In this document: positions 19,801 to 25,090 of the stretch, in pieces
Numbering within the stretch: the stretch's first letter is position 1
How the letters are laid out: each line of letters begins with the position of its first letter
NCBI GenBank assembly: GCA_000444245.1
Contig: ATSW01015683.1
Span: 1 to 26,628, forward strand
Direction: 5' to 3'
DNA: 26,628 bases
Origin: Botryllus schlosseri
Taxonomy: Eukaryota; Chordata; Ascidiacea; Stolidobranchia; Styelidae
Made by a program: the position numbers and the translations under genes
Notes under the pieces: generated by a model
What the model was told of the DNA's origin: nothing
Database searches by the model: none
The model's input: only the letters and a program-made list of their open reading frames with translations

Positions 19801-20770
19801 ATCGGATTTTATTCCTCCGGAAATTGCAAAGTGCATTTTAGCGAATACCGACACTAGAAATAAGTGTAGTCTTCGAAAATGTATTCACATACCGTGATAC
19901 AGGGCTATTTCACGCGGTCCATATAACAATTTCACTCACACAAATGATGCAAACTTATCCCCAAACGACTTTCTACTTTATCAAATCAAAGGTGTAAGAT
20001 CTAAGTAGTTGTTCCTTAAAATGTATTCAAGTAGTAGTGGGAGTATTATAAAACTATAACGAATTGTGTCCAGTACACTCCAGTTCAGTCCAAGTATGCA
20101 AATTCTGGTTGAGTACTCCGAAAAATTAGTAGTACTTCGTTACCGCCCACCCCAGCTTTAACCAGACACAAATCATGATGTTTTCAATGATATGAGCTCA
20201 AAATATTTGGGTTATCAAATACCTACGCCCGAAACATGGGAATCAAACTTCTGGCGTGTTTGTACCAGTCAAATGCACAATTTTCCTTTATTCACCTTTC
20301 GCAATTGACGCCTGTTGTATAATCACGGCACCCAACGCAAACCCCACCGCCTATCCTCATCCCTCTCCGGTTCAGGCTCCCTTTTCGTCGCTCCACGTTT
20401 TCGTCATAGTAGCAAGACGATGCGTGTCCGTGACAATTGCATTCTGAGAACAAGCAGCCCTTCCAGAGCTACCGGAAGATCGCAACCACAGCAACAACTC
20501 TCACCTTCACACTCAAAGCCGGCGTTTCCCGGTCTCCAGCGATGTTGATTATACATCGGAAGACACTGCTCACAGTTGTCGCCGGTCGTCTGGTGCTCGC
20601 ATTTACACACGAATTTCTAAACCGACAAATATGAAACTAAGTTTGAGTTTGAATGGTTGGAACAGAATGGGATGACTCACTCCGTCGAGAGGATTTGATG
20701 GGCAGTCGTGGGCGTGCCCGTGGCAAATACACATCCCGCCGATGCTGATGTCTTTGACGGAGTAAAAATA
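1673..20770 (-). CDS. LAMA1/2: Laminin subunit alpha (alpha-1/2 type), partial, 44 exons
   Basis: Secreted basement-membrane glycoprotein, the alpha chain of the laminin alpha-beta-gamma trimer. Domain order over about 2,230 visible residues: end of LN (1-10), LE repeats (11-266), laminin IV a (267-440), LE array (440-899), laminin IV b (900-1085), LE array (1085-1281), coiled coil (1282-1838), LG1 (1839-2038), LG2 (2038-2230). Family landmarks include [20 protein letters not shown] at the LN/LE border, [33 protein letters not shown] in laminin IV b, and GSGQGNLV in LG1. All 44 exons join with matching phases; 43 junctions are GT-AG or, in one case, GC-AG. Two laminin IV domains plus this LE arrangement match LAMA1/LAMA2 and wing blister rather than alpha-3/5 chains. 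The start codon, most of LN and LG3-5 are outside what I can see. Exon borders are my own reading and not supported by transcripts. Confidence 0.95.
2562..3389 (+). mobile_element. Non-autonomous hAT element with perfect 8-bp target duplication
   Basis: The ends are cagtggttctcaacc (2562-2576) and ggttgagaaccgctg (3375-3389), inverted repeats matching at 14 of 15 positions. They are flanked by identical 8-bp copies of gcatagat at 2554-2561 and 3390-3397. Subterminal CGCGGACCCC blocks occur at both ends. The 828 bp hold no transposase-like reading frame, so movement would depend on an autonomous relative. It sits in the LG2 intron 1803-3633. The exact duplication suggests a fairly recent insertion. 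Confidence 0.93.
3634..3769 (-). CDS. LAMA1/2: Laminin alpha exon 43: LG2
   Basis: Encodes [20 protein letters not shown] and [26 protein letters not shown] stands where YVGGLP is usual. The acceptor is tcacag and the donor GTAAGT; it leaves in phase 2. The next intron (1803-3633) holds a complete-looking hAT element. Confidence 0.92.
4170..4314 (-). CDS. LAMA1/2: Laminin alpha exon 42: LG2, middle
   Basis: Encodes [20 protein letters not shown] and [15 protein letters not shown], the canonical DFLSIEL..GRV...DLG and YNDG.W motifs of an LG domain. The acceptor is ttttcag and the donor GTCAGT; it leaves in phase 1. Confidence 0.96.
4496..4661 (-). CDS. LAMA1/2: Laminin alpha exon 41: start of LG2
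   Basis: Encodes [20 protein letters not shown] and [12 protein letters not shown], matching the F.G.GY...NGLLLYLGS pattern at the start of LG2. The acceptor is gcgcag and the donor GTGAGT; it leaves in phase 0. Confidence 0.95.
4725..4855 (-). CDS. LAMA1/2: Laminin alpha exon 40: end of LG1 and linker
   Basis: Encodes [31 protein letters not shown] and CASCSS, matching [27 protein letters not shown] of LAMA2. The acceptor is cgtgtag and the donor GTGAGT; it leaves in phase 2. Confidence 0.95.
5305..5458 (-). CDS. LAMA1/2: Laminin alpha exon 39: LG1
   Basis: Encodes a variable stretch followed by [20 protein letters not shown]; the YVGG(V/L)P motif is diagnostic of LG domains. The acceptor is tttttag and the donor GTAATA. 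It leaves in phase 0 before a 449-bp intron (4856-5304) in which I see nothing recognisable. Confidence 0.95.
5570..5736 (-). CDS. LAMA1/2: Laminin alpha exon 38: LG1, middle
   Basis: Encodes [20 protein letters not shown] and [13 protein letters not shown], the WDLGSG strand-turn typical of laminin G folds. The acceptor is catcag and the donor GTACGG; it leaves in phase 2. Confidence 0.95.
5774..5920 (-). CDS. LAMA1/2: Laminin alpha exon 37: start of LG1
   Basis: Encodes [20 protein letters not shown] and [12 protein letters not shown], matching the SIKVAVSADRDCIRAYQP...DNLLFYLG stretch of LAMA1. Phase 0 at both ends. The acceptor is acttcag and the donor GTAGCG. Confidence 0.95.
5988..6142 (-). 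CDS. LAMA1/2: Laminin alpha exon 36: end of the coiled coil
   Basis: Encodes [20 protein letters not shown] followed by MKAGY, matching the ISEIKLLISQARKQA segment at the C-terminal end of the coiled coil in LAMA1. This region governs trimer assembly in the family. The acceptor is ttttgcag and the donor GTACGC; it leaves in phase 0. Confidence 0.93.
6312..6485 (-). CDS. LAMA1/2: Laminin alpha exon 35: coiled coil
   Basis: Encodes [20 protein letters not shown] and [18 protein letters not shown]. Two N bases leave two residues undetermined. The acceptor is attttag and the donor GTGCGT; it leaves in phase 1. Confidence 0.88.
6717..6833 (-). CDS. LAMA1/2: Laminin alpha exon 34: coiled coil
   Basis: Encodes [20 protein letters not shown] and [16 protein letters not shown], a clear heptad-like pattern. 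The acceptor is attttag and the donor GTAAGA; the exon both enters and leaves in phase 1. The intron to exon 33 is 55 bp. Confidence 0.87.
6889..6955 (-). CDS. LAMA1/2: Laminin alpha exon 33: coiled coil
   Basis: A 67-bp exon encoding [20 protein letters not shown]. The acceptor is tgtcag and the donor GTTTGT; it leaves in phase 1. It is the shortest coding exon of the gene. Confidence 0.82.
7171..7309 (-). CDS. LAMA1/2: Laminin alpha exon 32: coiled coil
   Basis: Encodes [20 protein letters not shown] and [17 protein letters not shown]. An in-frame stop lies shortly upstream, so the acceptor must be the gatcag at 7310-7311, which also gives the correct phase with exon 31. The donor is GTAAGT. 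Confidence 0.87.
7398..7564 (-). CDS. LAMA1/2: Laminin alpha exon 31: coiled coil
   Basis: Encodes [20 protein letters not shown] and a Gln/Thr-rich continuation ending in EYAQ. The acceptor is ccgatag and the donor GTGAGT; it leaves in phase 2. Its charge pattern fits a coiled coil. Confidence 0.88.
8322..8438 (-). CDS. LAMA1/2: Laminin alpha exon 30: coiled coil
   Basis: Encodes [20 protein letters not shown] and a Lys/Arg-rich helical tail; phase 0 at both ends. The acceptor is tttgtag and the donor GTAAGT. A 757-bp intron (7565-8321) follows; I see no exon, RNA or mobile element in it. Confidence 0.88.
8494..8707 (-). CDS. LAMA1/2: Laminin alpha exon 29: coiled coil
   Basis: Encodes [20 protein letters not shown] and a later [20 protein letters not shown], with heptad-like spacing of Leu, Ile and Val. 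The acceptor is ggtttag and the donor GTAAGT. The first base completes a Lys codon from exon 28. Confidence 0.88.
8836..8996 (+). mobile_element. Short hAT-like element, family B copy 2
   Basis: The right end ...acttctacgctagttgcaac...accacctctg aligns closely with that of the 16209-16572 copy. The left end (about tgatcatgatcagcaa) is weaker. At 161 bp it is internally deleted relative to the others. It lies in the intron between exons 28 and 29. No target duplication is clear. Confidence 0.65.
9059..9324 (-). CDS. LAMA1/2: Laminin alpha exon 28: coiled coil
   Basis: Encodes a helical, charged segment beginning [20 protein letters not shown]. The acceptor is atttgcag. I chose the donor GTATGT at 9058. 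The frame stays open a further 65 bp to the end of an inserted hAT-like element, whose terminus offers a weaker alternative donor in the same phase. Confidence 0.85.
9395..9505 (-). CDS. LAMA1/2: Laminin alpha exon 27: coiled coil
   Basis: Thirty-seven codons, phase 0 at both ends, encoding [20 protein letters not shown] and a further polar helical stretch. The assignment rests on position, splice sites (atcacag, GTAACA) and phase, since coiled-coil sequence diverges fast. The 361-bp intron upstream shows no recognisable element. Confidence 0.85.
9867..10009 (-). CDS. LAMA1/2: Laminin alpha exon 26: start of the coiled coil
   Basis: Encodes [20 protein letters not shown], matching CDDECVGVLLNDLDEIGDAV of LAMA1. 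The paired Cys residues mark the N-terminal end of the trimeric coiled coil, where the three chains are disulphide-linked in the family. The acceptor is gtacag and the donor GTGAGA. Confidence 0.95.
10072..10265 (-). CDS. LAMA1/2: Laminin alpha exon 25: LE16 end and LE17
   Basis: Encodes [20 protein letters not shown], then [20 protein letters not shown] and [12 protein letters not shown], matching CEPRHILMETDC of LAMA1, the last LE repeat. The acceptor is gaatag and the donor GTATGG; it leaves in phase 1. Confidence 0.95.
10326..10540 (-). CDS. LAMA1/2: Laminin alpha exon 24: LE15 end and LE16
   Basis: Encodes [39 protein letters not shown] and [12 protein letters not shown], in the same order as the third LE array of LAMA1/2. 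The acceptor is tccacag and the donor GTATGT; it leaves in phase 2. Confidence 0.95.
10604..10717 (-). CDS. LAMA1/2: Laminin alpha exon 23: LE15, first part
   Basis: Encodes [20 protein letters not shown] and [17 protein letters not shown], like PCSCNNHSDTCDPNTGKC of LAMA1. The acceptor is tatacag and the donor GTGCGT; phase 0 at both ends. Confidence 0.94.
10939..11080 (-). CDS. LAMA1/2: Laminin alpha exon 22: end of laminin IV b, RGD linker, LE14 second half
   Basis: Encodes [20 protein letters not shown], a Ser/Thr-rich linker, and [13 protein letters not shown] where the split LE repeat resumes. The linker contains an RGD tripeptide in a Gly/Ser context. The acceptor is atttag and the donor GTATAT; it leaves in phase 0. 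Confidence 0.95.
11144..11265 (-). CDS. LAMA1/2: Laminin alpha exon 21: laminin IV b, C-terminal part
   Basis: Encodes [20 protein letters not shown] and GNMIVQSR, nearly identical in pattern to REDFLDILYDIHYILIKATYGNFMRQSR of LAMA2. The acceptor is gtacag and the donor GTAAGA; it leaves in phase 2. Confidence 0.97.
11556..11738 (-). CDS. LAMA1/2: Laminin alpha exon 20: laminin IV b, middle
   Basis: Encodes [20 protein letters not shown], matching LMAYGGKLKYSVAFY of LAMA1, then [10 protein letters not shown]. The acceptor is tgttgtag and the donor GTGCGT; phase 0 at both ends. Confidence 0.95.
11851..12027 (-). CDS. LAMA1/2: Laminin alpha exon 19: laminin IV b, N-terminal part
   Basis: Encodes [20 protein letters not shown] and [14 protein letters not shown], matching PFYWRLPQQFQGD of LAMA1 laminin IV b. 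The acceptor is ttttgcag and the donor GTAAAC; phase 0 at both ends. Confidence 0.95.
12028..14126. other. 2.1-kb intron before laminin IV b
   Basis: The longest internal intron of the visible gene. Phase 0 on both sides, between exons 18 and 19. No laminin exon, hAT end or RNA gene is recognised. The stretch about 13495-13870 is visibly richer in CpG and GC than its surroundings and carries overlapping open frames on both strands, which I regard as a composition effect. Confidence 0.7.
13495..13870. promoter_or_regulatory. CpG-dense block inside an intron, possible regulatory region
   Basis: CpG dinucleotides are crowded here (for example around 13620-13660 and 13785-13880), unlike the AT-rich flanks of the same intron. 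It could be an internal promoter or enhancer, or part of an unrecognised repeat. No TATA box or initiator stands out. The regulatory role is a guess from composition only. Confidence 0.25.
14127..14391 (-). CDS. LAMA1/2: Laminin alpha exon 18: LE12 end, LE13 and first half of LE14
   Basis: Encodes [36 protein letters not shown] and [16 protein letters not shown]. The CFCFG piece is the first half of the LE repeat split by laminin IV b, like CSSCYCFGTTTQC in LAMA2. The acceptor is attacag and the donor GTTAGT; it leaves in phase 0 into the 2.1-kb intron. Confidence 0.95.
14439..14727 (-). mobile_element. hAT-like element in an intron, family B copy 3, inverted
   Basis: The left edge is cagcggtggtcaaagtggtc and the right edge reads, on the minus strand, cacaggttggcaggtag; both match the family ends. 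Flanks 14431-14438 (gacaaaac) and 14728-14735 (ggcgaaac) agree at 6 of 8 positions and may be a decayed target duplication. The element fills most of the 356-bp intron 14392-14747. Confidence 0.7.
14748..14854 (-). CDS. LAMA1/2: Laminin alpha exon 17: LE12
   Basis: Encodes [20 protein letters not shown] and [15 protein letters not shown]. The acceptor is ctcttag and the donor GTAATA; it leaves in phase 2. The intron before it (14855-14935, 81 bp) contains a short TA microsatellite with one N. Confidence 0.94.
14936..15253 (-). CDS. LAMA1/2: Laminin alpha exon 16: LE9 end, LE10 and LE11
   Basis: The longest coding exon (106 codons, phase 0 at both ends). It encodes [39 protein letters not shown] and [18 protein letters not shown], so more than two LE repeats. 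The acceptor is tcactag and the donor GTATGG. The upstream intron is mostly a hAT-like element ending 23 nt from this exon. Confidence 0.95.
15276..15778 (+). mobile_element. hAT-like element in an intron, family B copy 4
   Basis: The left end contains atggtcagtaacgaagta and the right end ctacttcgaccacctctt. Internally it shares gtgaaatagcccttgtatca with the inverted copy at 19599-20155. It fills most of the 573-bp intron 15254-15826, stopping 23 nt short of exon 16. No clear target duplication. Confidence 0.8.
15827..15972 (-). CDS. LAMA1/2: Laminin alpha exon 15: end of LE8 and LE9
   Basis: Encodes [20 protein letters not shown] and [20 protein letters not shown], very close to the GDAVTAKNCRAC segment of LAMA1. 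The acceptor is cgatag and the donor GTAAGC. The preceding intron, 15973-16031, is 59 bp. Confidence 0.96.
16032..16189 (-). CDS. LAMA1/2: Laminin alpha exon 14: end of LE7 and LE8
   Basis: Encodes [20 protein letters not shown] and [20 protein letters not shown]. The PTVPGE motif is shared with LAMA1. Its acceptor (attacag) lies 18 nt from the end of an inserted hAT-like element. The donor is GTACTT; it leaves in phase 1. Confidence 0.95.
16209..16572 (+). mobile_element. hAT-like element in an intron, family B copy 5, with 8-bp target duplication
   Basis: The ends are caaaggtggtc and gaccacctctg, inverted repeats of the CAGAGGTG type also known from Tol2-like hAT elements. The flanks gggcaaat (16201-16208) and cggcaaat (16573-16580) match at 7 of 8 positions. 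At 364 bp there is no room for a transposase. It occupies 364 of the 432 bp of intron 16190-16621 and is the best preserved copy of the family. Confidence 0.88.
16622..16744 (-). CDS. LAMA1/2: Laminin alpha exon 13: LE7 with [14 protein letters not shown]
   Basis: Encodes [16 protein letters not shown], one of the most conserved LE signatures of alpha-1/2 chains, and [12 protein letters not shown]. The acceptor is tttcag and the donor GTTAGA. The next intron is mostly a hAT-like element (16209-16572). Confidence 0.96.
17042..17124 (-). CDS. LAMA1/2: Laminin alpha exon 12: LE6, second part
   Basis: Encodes [20 protein letters not shown] and AAGDCQ, matching the CEQCLPGFYG...GDCQ stretch of vertebrate chains. 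The acceptor is ctgcag and the donor GTATGT; it leaves in phase 2. Confidence 0.95.
17182..17257 (-). CDS. LAMA1/2: Laminin alpha exon 11: LE6, first part
   Basis: A 76-bp exon encoding [20 protein letters not shown], like CQPCECHGHAAECN of LAMA1. The acceptor is cgtag and the donor GTACGG. It leaves in phase 0. The following intron is only 57 bp. Confidence 0.93.
17319..17450 (-). CDS. LAMA1/2: Laminin alpha exon 10: end of laminin IV a and second half of LE5
   Basis: Encodes [20 protein letters not shown] and then [20 protein letters not shown], where the interrupted LE repeat resumes. The acceptor follows ctcccag and the donor is GTAAGT. It leaves in phase 2. Confidence 0.95.
17510..17721 (-). 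CDS. LAMA1/2: Laminin alpha exon 9: laminin IV a, C-terminal part
   Basis: Encodes [12 protein letters not shown] and, near its end, [19 protein letters not shown], matching the LANVTHLLIRANYN segment of LAMA1. The acceptor is ttatag and the donor GTATGA; it leaves in phase 2. The 58-bp intron before it is among the shortest in the gene. Confidence 0.95.
17780..17889 (-). CDS. LAMA1/2: Laminin alpha exon 8: laminin IV a, middle
   Basis: Encodes [20 protein letters not shown] and ends NEVDVILE, aligning with GNKL.AYGG.L.Y.V.Y and ADVIIKG of LAMA1. The donor is GTGCGT. The upstream intron is the GC-AG one (17890-18080). It leaves in phase 0. Confidence 0.95.
17890..18080 (-). other. GC-AG intron in laminin IV a
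   Basis: The donor reads CTAG|GCAAGT and the acceptor ttttag. The phase (one base, then two) restores the conserved YLGNKL motif across the junction, so a shift to a nearby GT is not supported. Confidence 0.88.
18081..18250 (-). CDS. LAMA1/2: Laminin alpha exon 7: laminin IV a, N-terminal part
   Basis: Encodes GWDVSDRYG and the strongly conserved [12 protein letters not shown], which matches YYWSAP.AYLG of vertebrate laminin IV a. The acceptor is ttcacag. The donor is GCAAGT rather than GT; the phase and the next exon (GNKLSSYGG) support this non-canonical GC-AG intron. Confidence 0.95.
18425..18558 (-). CDS. LAMA1/2: Laminin alpha exon 6: LE4 and first half of the split LE5
   Basis: Encodes [18 protein letters not shown] and then [17 protein letters not shown]. 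The CxCSG...C piece is the first half of the LE repeat that laminin IV a interrupts, as in all alpha-1/2 chains. The acceptor is tttgtag and the donor GTACAT; it leaves in phase 2. Confidence 0.95.
18622..18724 (-). CDS. LAMA1/2: Laminin alpha exon 5: end of LE3 and start of LE4
   Basis: Encodes [20 protein letters not shown] followed by [11 protein letters not shown]. The acceptor is ttatag and the donor GTCAGT. It completes the Gln codon begun in exon 4 and leaves in phase 0. The TGFPNC/CNVAGS stretch aligns with the TGYPDCKACNCSG region of LAMA2. Confidence 0.95.
19334..19543 (-). CDS. LAMA1/2: Laminin alpha exon 4: end of LE2 and LE3
   Basis: Encodes [20 protein letters not shown], then [12 protein letters not shown] and [17 protein letters not shown]. 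These correspond to the end of the second and most of the third LE repeat. The acceptor is ttttcaag and the donor GTATGT; the exon leaves in phase 2. A 609-bp intron (18725-19333) follows, in which I see no element or RNA gene. Confidence 0.93.
19599..20155 (-). mobile_element. hAT-like element in an intron, family B copy 6, inverted
   Basis: Read on the minus strand, it starts ctggggtgggcggtaacgaa and carries the internal block gtgaaatagccctgtatcac shared with copy 4. The 19599 edge is approximate. It contains repeated AAGTAC/CAAGTA motifs. It lies in the 752-bp intron between exons 3 and 4. No clear target duplication. Confidence 0.72.
20296..20443 (-). CDS. LAMA1/2: Laminin alpha exon 3: LE2 with YYDENV and GGGVC motifs
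   Basis: Encodes [20 protein letters not shown] followed by IGGGVCVGC, the signature of the second LE repeat in alpha-1/2 chains. The acceptor is ttctcag and the donor GTGAAT. It ends two bases into a codon. The intron after it (19544-20295) carries an inverted hAT-like element. Confidence 0.95.
20505..20616 (-). CDS. LAMA1/2: Laminin alpha exon 2: LE1
   Basis: Encodes [20 protein letters not shown] and the WRPG motif typical of the first LE repeat of alpha chains. It enters in phase 0 and leaves one base into a Glu codon that the next exon completes. The donor is GTGAGA. The 64-bp intron between exons 1 and 2 is compact. Confidence 0.95.
20681..20770 (-). CDS. LAMA1/2: Laminin alpha exon 1 of those visible: LN end and start of LE1
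   Basis: Thirty codons, phase 0 at both ends. It encodes [20 protein letters not shown], the conserved join between the LN domain and the first LE repeat. The acceptor follows a T-rich tract ending ttttttcag and the donor is GTGAGT. It is the most 5' laminin exon recognised; the LN exons that should precede it are not seen upstream to 26628. Confidence 0.95.
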
Positions 20771-21299
20771 CTGAAAAAATGTAATTTTTGAAAATTTCAT
20801 CAACTGACTCTATTCAATTTTTCAACTCAACTATCAATTCAATCAAACTAGTTGACCAATGTGAAGATTCTAATAAATTGTTGATATTTGCTGCATTAAA
20901 CAAATGTTGCTCATAAAATTGGATGTGCAACGTATACGTAGCTCGTGCACTGCCAAACGTATATTGTACATGTACATGTGCAATACAGTTATTGCATCGA
21001 AGACTGTATCGACCCAATACACTTTTCCCCTGCACAGCATCGTGTCTGAATGCGGCGTTTATCATTGAGCGTATACTCAACCGTGTTAAGATGTTATCTG
21101 CATGTCAATTTTAGGACTACGTTCAATCCAACTGGTCCTTATTTTCCGGAACGGAAAAAGATAGCATTAATGACACCATCGTCCTAACGGTTTAAACGGA
21201 ACTCTAATTTTACTATTCCACGAAGTGTAACCGTAAACCTATTTATGGAACAAAAAACAACCTTATTTAAAATGGACTAATCGACAACTCATCTGAAAT

Positions 21300-22735
21300 C
21301 CGTTTACGATCAAGGTCCAGCTCAACGGCAGTCCGAAATTACAGCGTTGCCGAAAGTTCAAAATAAAATGGCCGTTGCCTACCCGGCTACAAACCGCCGA
21401 GATTCGAACGCACATTGCAGCGGTAAAGATTAGTCGAATTATCGGCGTTCTTCCGTCTCAAACCATATACTTTCGCCGCGAACGGTGGAAATTATGCGAA
21501 ACCCGAGTGTCGGCGCATTATTTACTCCGGGTAAATGCGTGAGAACGGCCGATACCGTAAAGTAAAAAACCTCAATCAGCCATGCTAATAAGACGGTAGT
21601 AAGAATGGGATTATGGCGCTGTTGGAGTGTATTTTCAAACTCAGGTGATGATTAAAACGTTAATCATGTCTTTAACGAAATTATCGATCCTAAACCACGC
21701 ATCTTCTCCCACGGTGGCGAGACGATGGTATTGACCGGCTTAGTTTATCTGGAAAACAATTCTAACAACAATTCCATTACCGGTCCCTAAAAAATTATTC
21801 GTCACCAATTTACATATGCTGCCATGCTCGGACGTATAGGTCAATACCGGCAAGTCTTGGAATGTTGCATTTATTTTAGTGTTAAATTATGTAATACAAT
21901 TTCATTCGTAACAATAACAAATAACTTGCTACCATAAAAGGTTACGATTTTGTGAATATTAAAGATTTAAATTCGTGGAAGGTCCGAGTCAATTAAAAAC
22001 CAACAGAAAATACAGAACCCCGCAAGTCAAGCTCTGTGTATCATTACAACATTAAATTAATTTCGCGATTTGGTAATTACCGAAATAAAAAACGAAATTT
22101 AAGTGCAAAAATAACTTTTTGGCAGTAAGTAAATAATAATAATAACATAAGCAACAAAGATTATCACTGGCATCAAATTTTGGTACCATCACGGCCAGCG
22201 GAAGTACACAAATGTTTGGAATTTATACATTCGAAATGTTCACAAATTGGCCCGACGACAAGTCTGTCACGTCCGCGGTTTTCAATGAAACAACAGATCA
22301 TCGGTGTGTTGCGGCGATTAATACGTGAACCCGCATTGACACGCGCCGGCGTAACGTAGACAGTCAAGTATTTTAGTCACAATATCCGGCAGAAGTACGC
22401 TTCCTTCAGGAACGGTGGAGACACGGAGAAGTCTGGAGCCTAAACTCAACAACACCAACGCCGCTGATCCGGCCTAAAACCTACCGATCATTTGCGGATT
22501 AGTCTCCCAACACTCGGAATGTTTCGCCACGAATCCGCCGGGTCTTAACCCGTGCATCTCGAGACAACAAATACAAAGGGAAACGCGCGGTAAACACGGA
22601 CGAAAAACAGGAACATGTCAATCCGTACGATCGTGGCAATCGGAAACTTTCAAATTTCTCGAAGGTACCTTCCGAGATTCTGGGTGATTATGTACTTACG
22701 ACAAGCGACATCCACTATACCAGCACGCGCTAATT
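21300..22735 (+). mobile_element. Broken Ty3/Gypsy retrotransposon pol remnant
   Basis: Plus-strand translation shows separate stretches that resemble the N-terminal part of a Gypsy reverse transcriptase (about 21305-21550), the zinc-binding region at the start of the integrase (about 22160-22360) and the integrase C-terminal region (about 22615-22735). They occur in the order expected of the family. The whole is much shorter than an intact pol and is broken in many places, on the order of ten or more. No terminal repeats were identified. It looks old. Confidence 0.5.
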
Positions 22736-23845
22736 AATGTCACAAATCTCGGCGTGCATAGAAACCAAGTAAATAACACTTACGTGTTCTCTATCAAAAC
22801 GAGAAGACACGCCGCACTGGCACACGCGCCTCGCTAATAACATCCTACGATCCCTGAAAGACAGCGCTCGTCCGAGGCTTGCATATCGTCCGCGGTTATT
22901 AAATCCAAATATACCAGTGGAATGAGACGCAGAAATATCGAATGATATCTCCGGTGCCGAAGTAGGAAATAACCCGGGATTCCGGCTATAGGACGGTATC
23001 CGGAACCGGGAACTTTCGACAAAAGGTGCGTGATGATAATAAAAGTGATTACGATCGTTACTGCGTCCTGGACGTCCCTCAGCCATAGTCAACCACAGTA
23101 TACAAAAAACGAAGGTAGTTTTGTAACAATATATCCTTGTCATGTTCGGTGATGAACTGAGTCCCCGCGCCCATATATGCACCCGTATCGTGTGCGCGAT
23201 TCAGGCTTTAGCGGTGTGTGTTCATGAATATGATTGGTTGTAAAGCTACCACGGAGCGACGTGAATAGGTAGGTGCTAATCCAGTATCATATTTCAATAG
23301 ATCACAGAAGTCACTCCATTCACAAACACGTATAACAATTTAAAATCTGGAAATGAGGAATGTATGAAGGTTAGTGAGATACACACTTGTATTCATAGCT
23401 ACCGCACAACAAACATGACCCTTCGGCTGTAATATCGTTCTCATTCCGAAAATGACCCCAAAACCGATTAACATGTACGCATGAAGACGTACGAGTTCCA
23501 CAATGACGACACACTTCAAACTGCGATAAATCCTCCCACGTCGACAGACGTATTATTATAATTAGTACAGGATTCCACATACTTCTATCCTATATTATTC
23601 AGACGTGAATACATTATACCTAATGATGTAATATAAGCGGCCGCAATGAACCAGCGTAATCTGCAATAATGTACCCACTTATCTACCTATGCGCTGAAAT
23701 GATACTGTAAAGACAACAGCTTTATTTAAAGGTCTCTTTGCTCTAATCCTATTAGTCTCAATTTGATATTGTTTAGGCCAACGATGTAATAAAAAATAAA
23801 AACATTAAGCCAAGCAAACAAATAGCAAAGCCAACTTATGCAAAT

Positions 23846-23875
23846 ATTCTCTCTTCTTTCTCTCTCTCGTCCTCT
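23846..23875 (+). repeat. Polypyrimidine (CT-rich) microsatellite
   Basis: About 30 bp of mostly C and T with TCTCTC runs, in otherwise unassigned sequence. Confidence 0.7.
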
Positions 23876-24929
23876 GAAATAGCCATTCGAGTGTATGAAT
23901 ACCACCATGTTGATACTTTTCCACCTATTAAACATCTCATACTGCATATTAGTCAAGGTCGTGACCTGTCACTACAAGACTTTGCTTCCGGCCTGGTGCG
24001 GTGGCCGTTTAGACGCTAATAGCCTTGATGTAGTCGGTGCACGTCACAAATTAACGGTTCGCACCGCTGATCAACACCAGAAAATAGGCGGATGCATCTG
24101 GATAAATGCGTCGTATTTATCAGTCGATCCGACCTACACCTAATTCGCCTATAACTTAATGCGTCGCAATAATACGTTGCGATATTTTACGACCCGCGCA
24201 AACGCCGTGAGACGAAAGCAGTGGAAAGGCGTATGAAATAACAGAAAAAGATTTCGCGGAACTATCGACTTGATCCGATCGTTTAGGTGGACGGGTGCCT
24301 ATTTTAACGAGCGCCCTTTTCCGTAAATTCTTTGTCATCCGCCAATTAACTCCACCGGGCGACATGCGACCAGACGTGGAACTACACAGCGTATACATCA
24401 CCATATCATGCAGTTATGCTTTAAACGCCAATGTCCACGGCAATCAACCGATTACCTGGATGTTTTATGTTATCTTATGTTTTTCAAAGAGACACGACAT
24501 GAAATCGGTCCCACCCGAGTCGATTTAGATTCACCCTGCGGTGAGATCTGACAACCGATGACAGCAACAGTACAGGAAACGTTGGAGCTCTTTACGCAAC
24601 CACCCACGCCTATCGGTACACGCCTGCACCAACGAAATCAAACAGTTTATTCGCCCCGGTGTCTCTGATATTATCTTCCGCACACAGTGCATATGTACAG
24701 TTGTACACAAACTTATTGTGGGAGGTATCGAAACTGCAAACATTTACAGCGACGCAAGCCGAGTACGTTCAACGCGCCTTCATTTTGCTGGTCGTATTAG
24801 ACTTGGAATCAATATTTTGAGTTCACGACAGGCCATTCCGGTATTAACACCGGCCGTCCGACATCATATTTTGCGGTGGAAGACAATGCGATTTGAGAGG
24901 AAACAGTCTAAAACCAATCGACAGTGACT

Positions 24930-25090
24930 CAATGGTACACATAAACGCGGTCCGGGCATGACAATTCGTAAGAAGTGTTATAGTTGCACAGCACGTGATA
25001 ATCTGATAATATTCTATGGACGAAAACGCGCGCCAGGACGGGATTCCGCTTGTTTTAAGGAACGATTAGCACGTTTTACAGCAGATTAAA
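24930..25090 (+). mobile_element. Possible retroelement gag fragment (nucleocapsid-like)
   Basis: A short plus-strand open stretch with Lys/Arg-rich context and Cys spacing reminiscent of the zinc-knuckle region of a Gypsy-type gag. It is broken and isolated. It lies downstream of the pol remnant at 21300-22735, so it would belong to a different copy. The assignment is weak. Confidence 0.25.

Noticed and set aside
22730-23182. Minus-strand open frame with a plausible signal peptide (from about 23141), a GLFP motif and a GTAAGT donor, phase-compatible with exon 1, as a possible first exon of the laminin gene.
   Set aside because: Apart from GLFP it shows no LN-domain pattern, and the Gypsy-like remnant appears to run into the same stretch on the other strand. 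A phase match occurs by chance one time in three. It would need transcript evidence.
23371-23580. Minus-strand Cys-rich frame containing VCRHCGTR and CLLCG, faintly like the start of a secreted CULT-domain protein.
   Set aside because: Only the CxxCG motif fits; the rest does not follow the family and no continuing exon was found.
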